64,000 bases of DNA, taken from Dermatemys mawii. Its lineage: Eukaryota; Chordata; Testudines; Dermatemydidae. Under the pieces are notes generated by a model, which was not told where the DNA came from, made no database searches, and saw only the letters and a program-made list of their open reading frames with translations. The stretch spans positions 31,117,987 to 31,181,986 of the forward strand of contig ML677343.1 of the NCBI GenBank assembly GCA_007922305.1, in the 5' to 3' direction. Positions 32,000-44,765 of this stretch are shown piece after piece; the first letter of the stretch is position 1; every line of letters begins with the position of its first letter. A program made the translations under genes and the position numbers.

Positions 32000-34900
32000 G
32001 ACGGCTTTTCTGCTGTGCATTTATCAATATTTAGTGAGGACCAGGGGCTTTAGCATGAGCTGGCACCGTTCTGCCGCCATCACTACATACACACTGTTAT
32101 TCTCAAGGGATGACCATCTTCTGTACCGTGCTACAAGTTCCTTTCTAATATTTGTTTGTAGAGGTAGTCTAAACAGCTTGGGTAATTGAATTAAAATTTG
32201 CCCAGGCTGAATTTGCAGACAGGTTGGTTTTGGATCAGCATTCACAAACACAATTCTGAATAGCGGGTGAATTAAATTATGCTTAATGTTTTTTAAAATC
32301 TTGGATATTTTTCCCTTTCCGTGAACATTTGTTCATATGTGAGTACTTTATGTGGTCAGAACTTTAAGGTGTGGTGAATCTTTTCTTTTCTCTTCCCTCC
32401 TCCCCCCACTGTTGGTATATACCACCACCTACTTTTCTCAAAGCAATATTGCTGAGATGTTGCCAACTTTTAACTACTTTTATTTTTCACACCCCCACAT
32501 AAGGCAATTACTGAACAATGGCAACTACAGTTGTTAGCCCAGGATGCCTCTTCAAGCAGCAAAACATTGTTCAGTGTCCTTTGAATGGAAGATAAAATAT
32601 ACCGGAATTGGTCCCTGTCTAGACCAGTTTTCTGAAAATTAGGAGCAATTGTCAGTAAATTGGTTTAATAAGAATAAACAAAACAGACATGGGCAAATGG
32701 AGAAGTATCATGAGAAAGCATCTAAGCAAAGCTTAGTGGTGGGATACTGAGCAAAAGTAGAGTTAGAATGTTCATAAGGAGAGAAGAAAAAAAGATGACC
32801 AAGCAAAACAGAGACTTGTACCAGCTAGGATGCAAAAGAGGGGAAATTATCTGATGAGAAGCAAGATAATGAACCTGAAGAGAACTGCTCAGCTTCCACA
32901 AGAGTTTCTGCAGATTTTGGAGCTTTTATTATGGGTTTAAAACTAAATCAATTTTATTTGATTTTAAGTTATGACTTCTTCCCAGAGGAGGACCAAACTT
33001 CCAAGATCCTTTGCTGTTAAGGCATCTACTTAATTTTTCCTACTATCATTCTCAATTTTGGGGATTTGGCACTGTAGCCCACCAGTACAATTTCTGAGTA
33101 CCACATTATCAAAGTGATATTTTTAGGTTATCTACTTGTCTTACCTTCACTTTCATGCCAGTCAGCATGTACATTGGGAGGCCAGATTTCTGTGCTCTGG
33201 CTGCAATAATATGTTTCTATAACCTGCATTCCTGTCTTTTGATTCTTTTCAGTGCAGAGATTGAAAGAATTCTCAATGTCAGCTGTAAAATAGTAGCTCA
33301 TTCATAAAGGAGAAACAGACCAACACCTGTGCATGAGGCTGTAATGACTCCCCATTTGTCCCCCTGCCCTGCTCACAGTTGCCAGAAAGACAATAGTAAA
33401 GCATTAAATTAGTGATTTTTTAGTAAACAAAGTCCATATTGTAATGGTGCCTGGCTTTTTGCTTATAGGATCTTTCAGGGGCATCTCATTACAAACATAC
33501 ATTTTGTTTTATTCTGTATAAAGAAACGGAAAAGTATCATCTTTGAAATTCCTTAGCACTTTATAAACTTTCATATGTAAGCCCCCTAGTCCTCAGTCTG
33601 TGGTGCAGTGTCGTTAGGTATGGCCTAACAGGGCCAGAAGTATTTACATTATAGTTTGGAAACTAAGAAATTCCTAATATCACATGTAATAGAGCTTGTT
33701 ATAATTCTTATTATACATTGTAATACCCTAGTATTTTTATAATTAAACTGTAACACTTGTGGTCCAGTTTAGTTACAGAATATAGGGTATAAGCAATGAA
33801 TGTTTTTACTTACCATTTTTGAGTAATGTGGAGTGGGAAGAAGAAAGGTAAAAGTGCTAATAGCAGTTCAGAAATTTTAAGAAACGTTCTTTTCTCTTCA
33901 TAGTTTACAGTGCAAGTCAGTGCAGTGTAAAATCGAACTTCCTATTTAAAATACTTTTGAGGTTTCATATTTCTAACATGTTTGTGCATGAAGTCCATAT
34001 GGAGCTTGGCACTTCTTGTATTACAGTGCATTTGACCTTGTACAGTATTAAAAAGGCTGCTTTTTATTATGTTTTACTTCTTAATTAGTTTCGTTAGGGA
34101 ATTATTCACTAGTGTAGGAAGACTCAGTTCTGACTGCTAAATGGAGTGACTGTGGTCTAGACAGAGCCAGACTTTGGGTTTACTGTATAAAGATTTTGAA
34201 AGTCATGCAGATGAAAGCCTGCAAAGAGCACTGTTGAGCCCTGATCCAGCAAATATTTATGTACCTGCTTAACTTAACACATGGTGAGTAGTTCCATTGA
34301 CTTCAACGGGACTGTTCACATTGTGTAAGGCTAAACACTTGTTTAAGTCTATAGGACTGAGGCCTAAATCAGTAGTACCCACACTGAATGCAGGACAAAT
34401 AAAGAAGTTGACTGGCAGCCAGTAGGTGCATGAAGAAGAAAATATATATTTGCAACAATGACTTTGAAAATGTGTGTTTGGTTATCATTTTTCCCTCTTT
34501 ATTGGATTTATTCTTGTTTAAAACAAAACAAATGTAATTTAAAGGTTTGGAACAGGCAGAAGGGAAGTGAAATGTCACATTTTAGATTATATGATAAATT
34601 GGAACAAATGTCCTCCTTTTACATACAATGAAAGTATTGTAGCAATCTTGCAACAGTGAAGTAGCATTCAGGAACATCAGCCAATATTTGCAGTCACTGA
34701 ATGAGGATAGCTGATGTATACATTTCATGAATTGAAACTCTATGTTTCTAAATCACCCTATTCACTCCCCCTCCCCCCAATTAGTTTTAGAAAGTAAAAT
34801 TATTTTTATTTGACACACGTTTGTATGTTAGTAAGGGTGTTGACCACAGACCTGTAAGCTGTTTTCCCATGATTTTAGTATTTTAAGTGAAAAAAAGACA

Positions 34901-36559
34901 ATGCAGTCATATACATTTATCTATGAATATTTGTGTTCTTAAAGAAACATGGATTCTTTAATAGTTCTAGCTTTGTCAGCTTTACCTGTTATATATACAC
35001 TGGTGCTTGTTTACAGTTCAAACATGACAAATAGGACTTCTGGTTTTACGTTTAACTCCATGTATTTGTGAATAAATGCTGTCAGGTAAAAAACAGTTAC
35101 TCTCTGTGGGGTTTCAGGCAGCTCTCTGTCTTTGTTCCCTTTCTCATTCATCAGTTTGCACTCTTCCTAGTCAATTTCACTGTTGGAGTGTCAGCAGTGA
35201 TAGTAACAACATAAAAAGCCTTAAAGATGTTCTCAGCTCTGTACATTTGCCATCAATAGGCCTCTTTTCCCTCCTCCCCCTTTTCCTGCTCCCACCAAAA
35301 AATCTTAAACAAAATAGTCTATTAAGTTGAAAAAGAAACAAAGTGTGGGAGTCTGGAATGTAAAAATACTTCAAATATTGGCTTCATTAGTATTTATTGT
35401 TAACCATACTTGCCTCTATATAGAACATAGATTAGGTAAAATCTCTCAAGGAGTCTACTGTCTAGATATTGTATTTGAATTGATAAAAATTGTCTATTCA
35501 AGACTCAAGTTATTTTACAGTCAGTCATTTACATTGATCCAAACCCATTAGATGGAAAAACATCTCTATGCTATGATTGACATCTCCTTTTTCGCCCACT
35601 CCAAATCCTATTCAGAAGCCCCACGTCCCAGAAAAATAGACTAATTTTGCAGCGTGACATCAAGCTCACAATATACAGAACGTGTTAGGCCATGCCCAGA
35701 GGGATTTAGGATGGGGGTGGCTTAGGAGAGAGTGAGTCCTTAGAACTGAGGAACTGCCCCAGAGAACATTCTGCTACTATACCTCCTCACTGAAACCAGG
35801 GTCTGTAATCTTGAGCAGCTCAGTTAATCTCAGCTTCCAGAGTTTTGCATGAAGAAAGAGATGGACCAAAGATTCAAACACTTTAGGGACTGCATAGGCC
35901 AATACTATTACCATCTTAAAGTTCACCTAAAATGCAATGGTAATCCACGTAAACCATCATTAGTGAATGGGCAGCCCCATTCTACACTAACTGTGATTTC
36001 CAAATGGTCTTGAAGTTTAGACCCAGGTGGAATACATCAAAGTAATCCTACCACAAGGTGAGAAACTGAGGCAAAGTCTGAACCAGACTTGGTTCAGAGA
36101 AGCATTACTTGAATCTTACTTTAAGTGATTTTTTTTTTTGTTCAAGAACTTACTAAACAAAATGTACAGTTATGATTAAGCAAGTAGCATTCCGGGTCCA
36201 TCATCTCTCAGTCTGTTTTAATATGAATTCATTTATAGTTTTAATTCATTGACACCCATCTCACCTATCACAGCTCACAAAGCACTATAAAACAGGGGTT
36301 GTCATACACTGGTTTGTAAGACCATCATATGATGATTAGAAAAGCAACAGCAGGAAGACTGAATGGAAGCACACAGAGAAATGGACCTGCATTTGGGATT
36401 TTGCATCACAGCACTCACTGTGCGTGGTGGGGGGAGTGGGAACTAAAGTCATTCTTTAATTCTGTTTGTTCACAAATTATCATGTTTTAAACCTTAATAA
36501 AAAGTTTCCAGGTGCTCCTTTGCTAGCCTTTTTTTGGAATGATAAACGGTTGCTGCAAG
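32000..36559. other. BANP intron 1, mostly unique
   Basis: AT-rich sequence. An old dispersed motif is at about 34240-34370 (TTCCATTGACTTCAACGGGA). No exon, RNA gene or clear transposon recognised. Confidence 0.45.
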
Positions 36560-36567
36560 CCATTTGA

Positions 36568-38161
36568 CAGGATAGATTGATTTAAATCAAAGCAATTTAA
36601 AACTGATTTTGATCATCCTTTAAATCAGCAAGCAGGAAACCTTGATTTAAATAATCGATTTTAATTGTGTTTTATTTTTATCCTTTTTATTATTTTCCTA
36701 AAGACAGATTGATTTCATTGGTCAGTAACCATTAAAATGTTGATTTGCAATCAAATATAGACTTCCTGCTAAATTTGGTGCTTCCTTTTGCTAACCAGGA
36801 GGATACACCATATCTACATACATTTATTTAAGCAATTATTATTATTATTTTTACTTGTGTCTCGTGTCAGGATGGATTTGGATCAAAATTCAAATTCTAA
36901 AATGGACAAAAAGCATTTTAGCAAATAAAAAGTTTAGCAAAATATGTTTTGCATTTAAAACTAACTGATTAAGACTGTCTACACTACAACGATAAATCGA
37001 CCTATGTTAGGTTGACTTACAGCTACTGCATTAATTGCTGTGGTGGCAGATGTCCACACTTCTGTCGATGGTGAGCGGCCTCACGAGGAACATTTTCAGT
37101 GACTGAAGAGAGGCAGTTGGGGGATTGAGAGCCAGGGCTCAGCTCCACACACTTCCACACCAGAAGCCCAGCTGCCGCCTGGGGCTTCTGGCCTCCGCAC
37201 TCCCAGCCAGGAGCTTTTGGTTGGGAGATCCCCACTCCCAGGCTTCTCGCTTCTAGTGGGGAGATCTGCACCTAGAGTCTGGTTGACTGCTGTGTGCCTG
37301 GTGAGAGGGCAGTGCCTTGGTGGCAGCCTGGTGTGGAGCAGAACCTTGCGCAGGAGCCTGGCTCAGAAGCCAGGAGCTGGAGCCATAGAATTGACATAAA
37401 TGACAGCCAACAGCAGATGTAAGAAATGTACTGTCTACACAGACATACATCACCCTAACTGCACCAACATAAGCCCTATGCATCTCCTTGAGGTGCTTTT
37501 ATGATATCAGCATAGCAGGGGAGTTACATTGGTGGGAGGAGAATTAAATTGAGTGTGTATACCTCCTCTATTGTGTTGACAAAAGCTGGCTTTTGTTGAA
37601 GAAACTGTAGTGTGGACAAGGTCTTATTAAACAAAAGAAGTAATTGTCTTTGGTCACCTTGTCCTTCAAGATTTTATAACTAGAAAATCTTGTCCTTTTA
37701 TACCTAGTTTTTATGTGCAAATTGGAAGTGGAAAACAAGCTTTCCTGTTTTTACAACTCCAAATTGGCTTCCTAACTTTGAATGCAATGGTCATTGAACT
37801 GAACTAGTTGAATAAACTGAAATGAAGAAACTATTCTCTCTGCACCTGCAGAAGAGGCTACTGCTTTCGAAAACTGGTTTAGCACTTCTGGAACTGTAGT
37901 TTGTTCGTGCTCAGCCAGTGACTTCCACCAGTTCTTTGGTTTGACTTTCTTTAAAAGTTGGCAGCAGACATATACTGATTAAATTAAATGCAAAAAATAA
38001 TATTAAATGATTTTAATATATACATAGTTTGAATGATTTTAATATATAAATTTATACCTTAACATAAGTTGTCAGTTACAAATTAAATTTCAAATAGATT
38101 TGTGTTTAAAAAAGAAACGTGTATTTAATTAAAAATGAAAAATCCATTTTTATCCACTCTG
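36568..38161. mobile_element. hAT-type element (GATTTAAATCA family)
   Basis: Ends CAGGATAGATTGATTT and (inverted) AAATCCATTTTTATCCACTCTG. The 8-bp flanks CCATTTGA (36560-36567) and CTATTTGA (38162-38169) match at 7 of 8 bases. It is very AT-rich. It contains a second DNA element at 36972-37623. No transposase domain could be recognised in the remaining 0.94 kb. Confidence 0.6.
36972..37623. mobile_element. DNA transposon nested in hAT element
   Basis: Ends AGACTGTCTACACTACA and (inverted) TGTAGTGTGGACAAGGTC, bounded by TTA at 36969-36971 and 37624-37626. This is consistent with a Harbinger-type 3-bp target. The 652-bp GC-rich interior stands out from the AT-rich host element. Confidence 0.55.
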
Positions 38162-39244
38162 CTATTTGAATAACTTCTATTAATGATTATTTTCAGTTTA
38201 AATTGCTTGGAACTTCACAGCAGGGAGCAAGCACATGCTTTAGTTCCAGAAAACAAACACTGTTTCTCAGTGAGGGATAACCACTGATAGGATTATGTTT
38301 AAATTAGTCTTTTGAGTTTTCTGTGCATAAAAATGGTCTGTTGCTTAAAGGTGGAAGAATATGTTTCTTCCCACCTAACTAATCCAGAAATGTCTGACTG
38401 GATTTTGTTCAAACCTGCCAGGAAAAATTAAAACAAAATTCAAATTTTTGGTTGATGTCAAACATTGAAGTCTTTATGTTGACTGGCAGGCCAGGGAGTA
38501 GCAGTAGGAAGATGCGGATGCTCAGGTTAGCGGTGGGGTTGAGGGACAAGGAATAAAGGGTGTCAGGATTGCCTCCCCACTTTGAACTCTAGGGTACAGA
38601 TGTGAGGACCCGCATGAAAAAAAAGAACTAACCCCCCAAGCTTATTTTACCAGCTTGGGTTAAAATGTTTTTCCCCAGAACACAACTTCTTCTGTGTCTG
38701 GACTTAGTAGCTGCCACCACCAAACTAAGACTAGGGTAGTTTGGGACCCTTCTTTCCCTTTCCACTAACCCCCCAAACTTCTTCCTTCCCTGGAAAGCTT
38801 GAGAGAATAAAAAAACCAAACCTCGCCTGATCCTGCGAGACGTGCCCGATCCAAAACGAGGATCTTACACAATGGAAAACAAGCAGTCAGATTCTTAAAA
38901 GAAAGATTTTAATAAAAGAAAAAAAAGAAAAAGAAAGGAATAAATCCCTTATAACCATCAATAGAACAGCATCTACCATAATCAACAAAAGGATTCAGAA
39001 ACCAAGCCTCTCCCCCGAGGCAACTTTCTCCCACTGTTGATATCTCTGCTGAATCTTACAATATCAAGAAGCACCCAGCCAACACTCACCACTGAGAACC
39101 CTCCAAGTGATAAAAAGAAGGTAAACTTACTGACTACAGTACTTGATAGAAACTTATAGTGAAAGAAATAGCCGTGATGTTCATTCGCATAGCCGAGTTG
39201 AACAGAGAGAGACCCAGAGAGAAACTGAAACTCAAAATCCTTTG

Positions 39245-41457
39245 AGTGGACTCCTCCTGAGGGTCGAAATGACAGTCTGGACCTATACATAGAATGCTTC
39301 TGCCGACGTGCACAGGCAGAAATTGTGGAAAAACAACATCGCCTGCCTCACAACCTAAGTCGTGCAGAACACAATGCTATCCACAGCCTCAGAAACAACT
39401 CTGACATCGTAATCAAAGAGGCTGATAAAGGAGGTGCTGTTGGCCTCATGGACAGGTCTGACTACCAAAAGGAGGCTACCAGACAACTCTCCAACACCAG
39501 TTTCTACAGGCCACTTCCCTCAGATCCCACAGAGGAATATACTAAGAAACTGCACCATCTACTCAGGACACTCCCCACAGTAACACAGGAACTAATTAAC
39601 ATACCCTTAGAGCCCCGACCGGGGGTATTCTATCTATTATCCAAGATCCACAAACCTGGAAATCCTGGACGCCCCATCATCTCAGGCATTGGCACTCTCA
39701 CTGAAGGACTATCTGGATATGTGGACTCTTTACTCAGACCATACGCCACCAGCACCCCCAGCTATCTCCGTGACACCACCGACTTCCTGAGAAAACTACA
39801 ATGCATTGGTGATCTTCCAGAAAACACCATCCTAACCACCATGGATGTAGAGGCTCTCTACACAAACATCCCACACAGAGATGGAATACAAGCTGTCAGG
39901 AATAGTATCCCTGATGATGACACAGCACAAGTGGTTGCTAAGCTCTGTGACTTTATCCTCACACACAATTATTTCAAATTTGGTGACAATATATACCTCC
40001 AGACCAGTGGCACCACTATGGGCACCCGCATGGCCCCACATTATGCCAACATCTTTATGGCTGACCTGGAACAACGCTTCCTCAACTCTCGTTCACTCAC
40101 GCCCCTTCTCTATCTACGCTACATTGATGACATCTTCATCATCTGGACCCATGGGAAAGAAACTCTGGAAAAATTCCACCATGATTTCAACAGCCTCCAC
40201 CTCACCATCCATCTCAGCCTGGACCTGTCTACACGAGAGGTCTACTTCCTAGACACCACGGTGCAAATTAATGACGGCCACATCAACACCACCCTATACC
40301 GAAAACCTACCGACAGCTACGCCTACCTTCATGCCACCAGCTTCCATCCCAGACACACCACACGATCCATTGTCTACAGCCAAGCACTGAGGTACAATCG
40401 TATTTGCTCCAACCCCTCACACAGAGACCAACACCTACAAGATCTTCACCAAGCTATCTCAAAACTACAATACCTGCACAAGGAAATAAAGACACAGATC
40501 AACAGAGCCAGACATGTACCCAAAAGCCTGCTACTGCAAGACAAGCCCAAGAAAGAAAACAACAGAACACCACTGGTCATCACCTACAGTCCTCAGTTGA
40601 AACCTCTCCAATGCATCATGAGTGATCTACAACCCATCCTGGACAACAATCTCTCTCTTTCACAGGCCTTGGGAGTCAGGCCAGTCCTGGCCCACAGACA
40701 ACCCGCCATCCTCAAGCATATTCTCACCAGCAACAGCACACCGCGCCATAACTCCTCTAACTCAGGAACCAATCCATGCAACAAACCTCGATGCCAACTC
40801 TGCCCACATATCTACACCAGCAATACCATCACAGGACCTAACCAGATCAGCCATACCATCACTGGTTCATTCACCTGCACATGTACCAATGTAATATATG
40901 CCATTATGTGCCAGCAATGCCCCTCTGCTATGTACATCAGTCAAACTGGACAGTCCCTACGAAATAGGATAAATGGACATAAATCAAATATCAGGAATGG
41001 CAATATATAAAAACCTGTAGGAGAACACTTCAATCTCCCTGCACACACCATGAAAGACTTAAAGGTCAGCATTTTGCAGCAAAAAAACTTTAAGACCAGA
41101 CTGCAAAGAGAAACTGCAGAGTTGCAATTCATTTGCAAATTTGACACAATCAGTTTGGGACTGAATAGAGATTTTGAATGGCTAGCTAACTACAAGAGCA
41201 GTTTCTTTTCTCTCGCTGTTCACACCTCCAGTTCAGTTGCTAGAGGAATACCCCACCCTCTCTGATTAGAGATAACAGCTGGTTCAGCCTCATTGGACCC
41301 ACCCTGTTATCTTTAACTTGGTTCTTGCCTACCTATTTATACCTTCCCCTGGATACTTCCACTGCATGCATCCGATGAAGTGGGTATTAGCCCATGAAAG
41401 CTTATGCTTTAATACTTTTAGTTAGTCTTTAAGGTGCCACAGGACTCTTTGTCATTT
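39245..41457 (+). mobile_element. Penelope-like retroelement, 5'-truncated
   Basis: A 2.2-kb insertion flanked by a perfect 14-bp TSD CTCAAAATCCTTTG (39231-39244 and 41458-41471). It carries a long RT/GIY-YIG frame and the family 3' tail (TGCATCCGATGAAGTGGGT, then AGGTGCCACAGGACTCTTTG). The frame is already open at the 5' edge, so the element is truncated within its coding region. Its tail variant matches the tiny insertion at 62413-62454. Confidence 0.85.
39247..41265 (+). pseudogene. Penelope-like RT plus GIY-YIG endonuclease, one in-frame stop
   Basis: This is the protein of a Penelope-like retroelement, which copies its RNA into DNA at a cut made by its own GIY-YIG nuclease. The frame runs from the element's left edge; the first usable start-like codon is GTG at 39325. 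Numbering from there, the RT has LLSKIHKPGNPGRPIISG near 100-120, TTMDVEALYTNIPH near 172, and the catalytic YIDD at about 266-269. A Cys/His linker (CNKPRCQLC) starts at about 485. The GIY-YIG domain (VIYAIMC...MYIS...GQSLRNRINGH) starts at about 523; the usual YIG is YIS here. TAA at 41008-41010 cuts the domain, but the same frame continues through GEHFNLPAH to a stop at 41263. There are no frameshifts over about 670 codons, so decay is slight. Confidence 0.85.
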
Positions 41458-41581
41458 CTCAAAATCCTTTGTCTCCGGAGGAATTTCTCATTGGTCAGTT
41501 GTCCACCTCTCAGGTTACCTTTAGCTTAACCCCTTACAGGTAAACACTAATTCTAGGCTACTTCATACTTATGACAAAGGG

Positions 41582-42790
41582 TATATAGGATAAGGAGGAA
41601 AAGGTCCCATGTACACATCTACTAGCACTGTTTGCTGCATCATCCTCTATTTTCGTCCCACAAGTTTCCCATTGTAGGCACTCTTGCAGCCTTTGCATAT
41701 GAGATCTGACAAGATGACAGTTTGGGGTATTGCTCTTGGCAGAAGGCAGTCAGGTACCTCTGAACCTGTTAACTTTGTCTCAGCAAGTGGTTATCTGTAC
41801 ACCATGAACTGTTTAACACCTTTCTCTGCCTTTTGATTTTTCAGACATGATACAGGATTGTGAACATAGTTGAGTCTCTAAATTAAATTTGTAATGGACT
41901 TAAAGTGAAATTAATTTTATGAAGTTTTGGAAGATGAAGATATATTAATGTCCAGAGGATTTTAAAATGTCTGTCATCAAAATATACTATAGTCTTTTAC
42001 TCCTCTGTAATGATGACTGTTCTCTCTCAGAATCTATGAGCATTTCCACCAAATTTTGGAAGGATAATTTTTTTCTTGGGATACAGGAAGACAAGCAATG
42101 TAGTATATATATCTTTAGGTTTAATCATCTCAGTGACTCATTCATGTTCTAAGTTCTACTACAAAGACAAGTATTTTTTGAAATGCCACCTTCTAAAATA
42201 CAGATGCATGAGGTTAATGTAATAGCTCCTGTAATTCATAAAAGGATCATTAGGCCAGGAGGTTTTGCTAATCGGTAGTAATACAGATTTGCAAAGTAAG
42301 CATGTGTACTGTTTTTTGTTTGTTTGTTTGAAGCAGATCTATTGCTGGAGGAACAACTCGCTCCCACTGTCCTTTCCCCCTCCTCCCCCCACCCCCGCGT
42401 CTTCTTTGCATGGCTGACAAGTCAGGTACAAATTCCAAAAGAAATCAAAACTGCTCAGAATTCATCCTGACTTCTGGAAATAATCAGTACTGATATGTCA
42501 GTGTTTAAAAGCTGAATGTGATAGAAGAGTAGGAAGCATGGTGGGGACCAGGAATATGACTGTAGGAATTGTGGAAGAAAGGGATTGTGAATGGGGGAAT
42601 GGAGCTAGAGAATGTGGGTGTTGAGGGAAGCCATGGAAGAAACATGGGGATGTAGAAGGTATAGGAAAACTTGAGATATCTGTGAGAAGAATAGGAGCAA
42701 GAAACAGGAGCAGAGCTGGCAGAAATAAACAGTGGCAAGTGGAGCTCCTGTCTGTGATGCTTTTTTTGGGTTGTCTGTAGTATCAGGGGG
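41582..42790. other. BANP intron 1
   Basis: AT-rich. No exon or known repeat recognised. A purine-rich stretch lies at about 42520-42720. Confidence 0.45.
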
Positions 42791-42820
42791 TAAATCATAG
42801 AATTATAAAAGATTAGGGTT

Positions 42821-42943
42821 AAGGTGACCAGATGTCCTGATTTTATAGGGACAGTCCCAAATTTTGGGTCTTTTTCTAATATAGGCTTCTGTTACTCCTC
42901 CCCACCTCCTGTCCCGATTTTTCACATTTGCTATCTGGTCACC
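42821..42943. mobile_element. hAT-type MITE, TAGGGTGACC family, copy 2
   Basis: AAGGTGACCAGATGTCCTGA at the left and TATCTGGTCACC at the right. The flanks TTAGGGTT and CTAAGGTT agree at 6 of 8 bases. The host CR1 sequence (GATTAGGGTT | GGAAAAGACC) reads across the insertion. Confidence 0.7.
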
Positions 42944-43206
42944 CTAAGGTTGGAAAAGACCTCAGAAGATCATTTTCTACAACCTCCTGCTCAAAGCAGG
43001 ACCAACACCAACTTAATCATCCAAGCCAGGGCTTTGTCAAGCTGGACCTTAAAAACCTCTAAGGATGAAGATTCCACCACTTCATTAGGTAATCCAGTCC
43101 AGTGCTTCACACCCTCCTAGTGAAATAGTGTTTCCTAATATCGAACCTAGAACTCCCTCACTGCAACTCGAGACCATTGCTCCTTGTTCTGTCATCTGCC
43201 ACCACA

Positions 43207-43310
43207 AGGGTGACCAGATGTTTTGATATTTGGGGCTTTGTGTTATATAGGCTCCTGTTACCCCTCCCTCCCCCATCCTGATTTTTCGTACTTGCTGTCT
43301 GGTTACCCTA
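43207..43310. mobile_element. hAT-type MITE, TAGGGTGACC family, copy 3
   Basis: AGGGTGACCAGATGTTTTG at the left and TGTCTGGTTACCCTA at the right. It lies in the same CR1 copy as copy 2, with ACCAC on both sides near the junctions. Confidence 0.65.
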
Positions 43311-43345
43311 ACCACTGCTGAGAATGGCTGAGCTCCATCCTTTTT

Positions 43346-44760
43346 GGAACCTCTTTTAGCAGGGGAAACTCCCACTAGGGGAGATTCTCTCCAACTAGTG
43401 GCTTTTGGCTGCTCTTCTCTGGACTCTCTCCCTCTGCAGATTAGCAATTTACACACCCCACTTTGTTACACTGAAGTGCGAGTCCCCTCTCTTGTGCACA
43501 CTAATTTGCTTACTCGCTGGAATCAGTGTACCCTAGTTCATCCGTTTCACCTCAGTTCTACACTCTTTTTAGCAAAAGGCAATGAAAACCAAATTGAAGT
43601 TTATTTAACAGCACTTGAGATAAAAATTCAAATAAAAAAAGTATAAGGGCTTAGAAACATAAGGTTATAATTACAAGAAAAACATAAAATACAATATATA
43701 ACCTATACTTATTAAGAAGTTACTTTCCTATTTGGTAAGGTATTTCTCACACCCTGGTTCTTGCAGCGCTTGTCCAAAGAGGTGAGATCCACTATACATG
43801 AGACAACTCCTGCTGGCAGAATCATTCCTCCATAATGGATAACCATTTGGACCATTTCTTCTTGTATACAGTCACAAGATATTGTCGCTTAGCCCAGGAG
43901 GCCATCTCTTCCCAAAACTCTTTCGGGGTTCGTTTGTCTTTATAAACCTCCTGCCTGCATCTACTCTAGATGGTGAACATAAGCCCCCTCCATAGATGTT
44001 CAATGTCCTTACGTTGATTAGGTCAGCTCTTTGACTCTCCCTTCTCGAGTGATCGGTTTCACTCCCAACAGATTTGAAACATAATTTCCTACATGTCACA
44101 TAGCTTTAAAGTTGTATAAACATTTCTCATTAACGATGATAATCAGCTAGTTCTTAGCTTTTAGCAGATACCACAGGTGACACTCTTTGGTAGGTGACCA
44201 GATGTCCCAATTTTATAGGGACAGACCTGATTTTTGAGTCTTTTTCTTATATTGGCTCCTATTACCTCCCACCCGTCCTGATTTTTCACACTTGCTGTCT
44301 GGTCACCATACCCTTTGGTGAAATATTGAGAAGATGGTCAGACATGGGTAATATACCGCCTGGGCCTGTCTGTGTTACACTGCTCCCTATGGGCCTGCTC
44401 AGGAACTTTTTTTTATCATGGTGGCAAATCTTCCCATGTGGTTATCATTGTCTTGACTCCCCAGCTCACCTAAGCAATAATGCTATTGGGAGCCTTTATG
44501 CGCCCATACCATGGGGCAGAGCTACTAGGTTTACCTCCCCTTGCTCCAGGCCTTTGCACAACCACAAGACCCCAGGCCACTTGCACGTTTCTGCTAAACC
44601 ACCTTGTCTCTCCAAAGCCCCACTGATCCTCTCGTGCCACCCCAAGGTATTTTCTCCACTCTGTTACAGTCCTTTATTCTCTGCTGCCCACCTGTCTCCT
44701 TGGCTCACCAGATGTATATATGGAGCACAGCTGGTGATGAGAAATAGGTAGCTGATGCGT
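43346..44760. repeat. Possible LTR-like repeat with nested MITE
   Basis: This sequence has no exon. It has an A-rich centre (43580-43720) flanked by pyrimidine-rich DNA, a layout shared with the LTR-like repeat at 27310/31395, but no termini or TSD could be fixed. The MITE at 44191-44310 interrupts it. Confidence 0.25.
44191..44310. mobile_element. hAT-type MITE, TAGGGTGACC family, copy 4
   Basis: TAGGTGACCAGATGTCCCAA at the left and TGTCTGGTCACCATA at the right. The 8-bp flanks CTCTTTGG (44183-44190) and CCCTTTGG (44311-44318) match at 7 of 8 bases. Confidence 0.75.
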
Positions 44761-44765
44761 CTGAG

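Larger units (their letters stand above)
38561..41576 (-). mobile_element. Solo LTR (789 bp) split by a Penelope-like element
   Basis: The left end TGTCAGGATT and right end TTATGACA form TG...CA inverted termini. A perfect 5-bp TSD AAGGG lies at 38556-38560 and 41577-41581. Removing the Penelope insertion and one TSD copy leaves about 789 bp. No internal viral sequence is present, so this is a recombined solo LTR. The minus orientation is inferred from recalled family sequence starting TGTCATAA. Confidence 0.75.
42795..43345 (-). mobile_element. CR1 LINE 3' end with two nested MITEs
   Basis: It starts AATCATAGAATTATAAAAG (reversed CR1 terminus). It continues with TTGGAAAAGACCTCAGAAGA, CTGCTCAAAGCAGGACCAAC, GAGACCATTGCTCCTTGTTC and TGAGCTCCATCCTTTTTGGA. 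Two copies of the TAGGGTGACC MITE interrupt it, at 42821-42943 and 43207-43310. Confidence 0.75.

Noticed and set aside
38982..39290. 102-aa minus-strand frame
   Set aside because: It spans the junction between the LTR and the Penelope insertion, so it cannot be an evolved gene.
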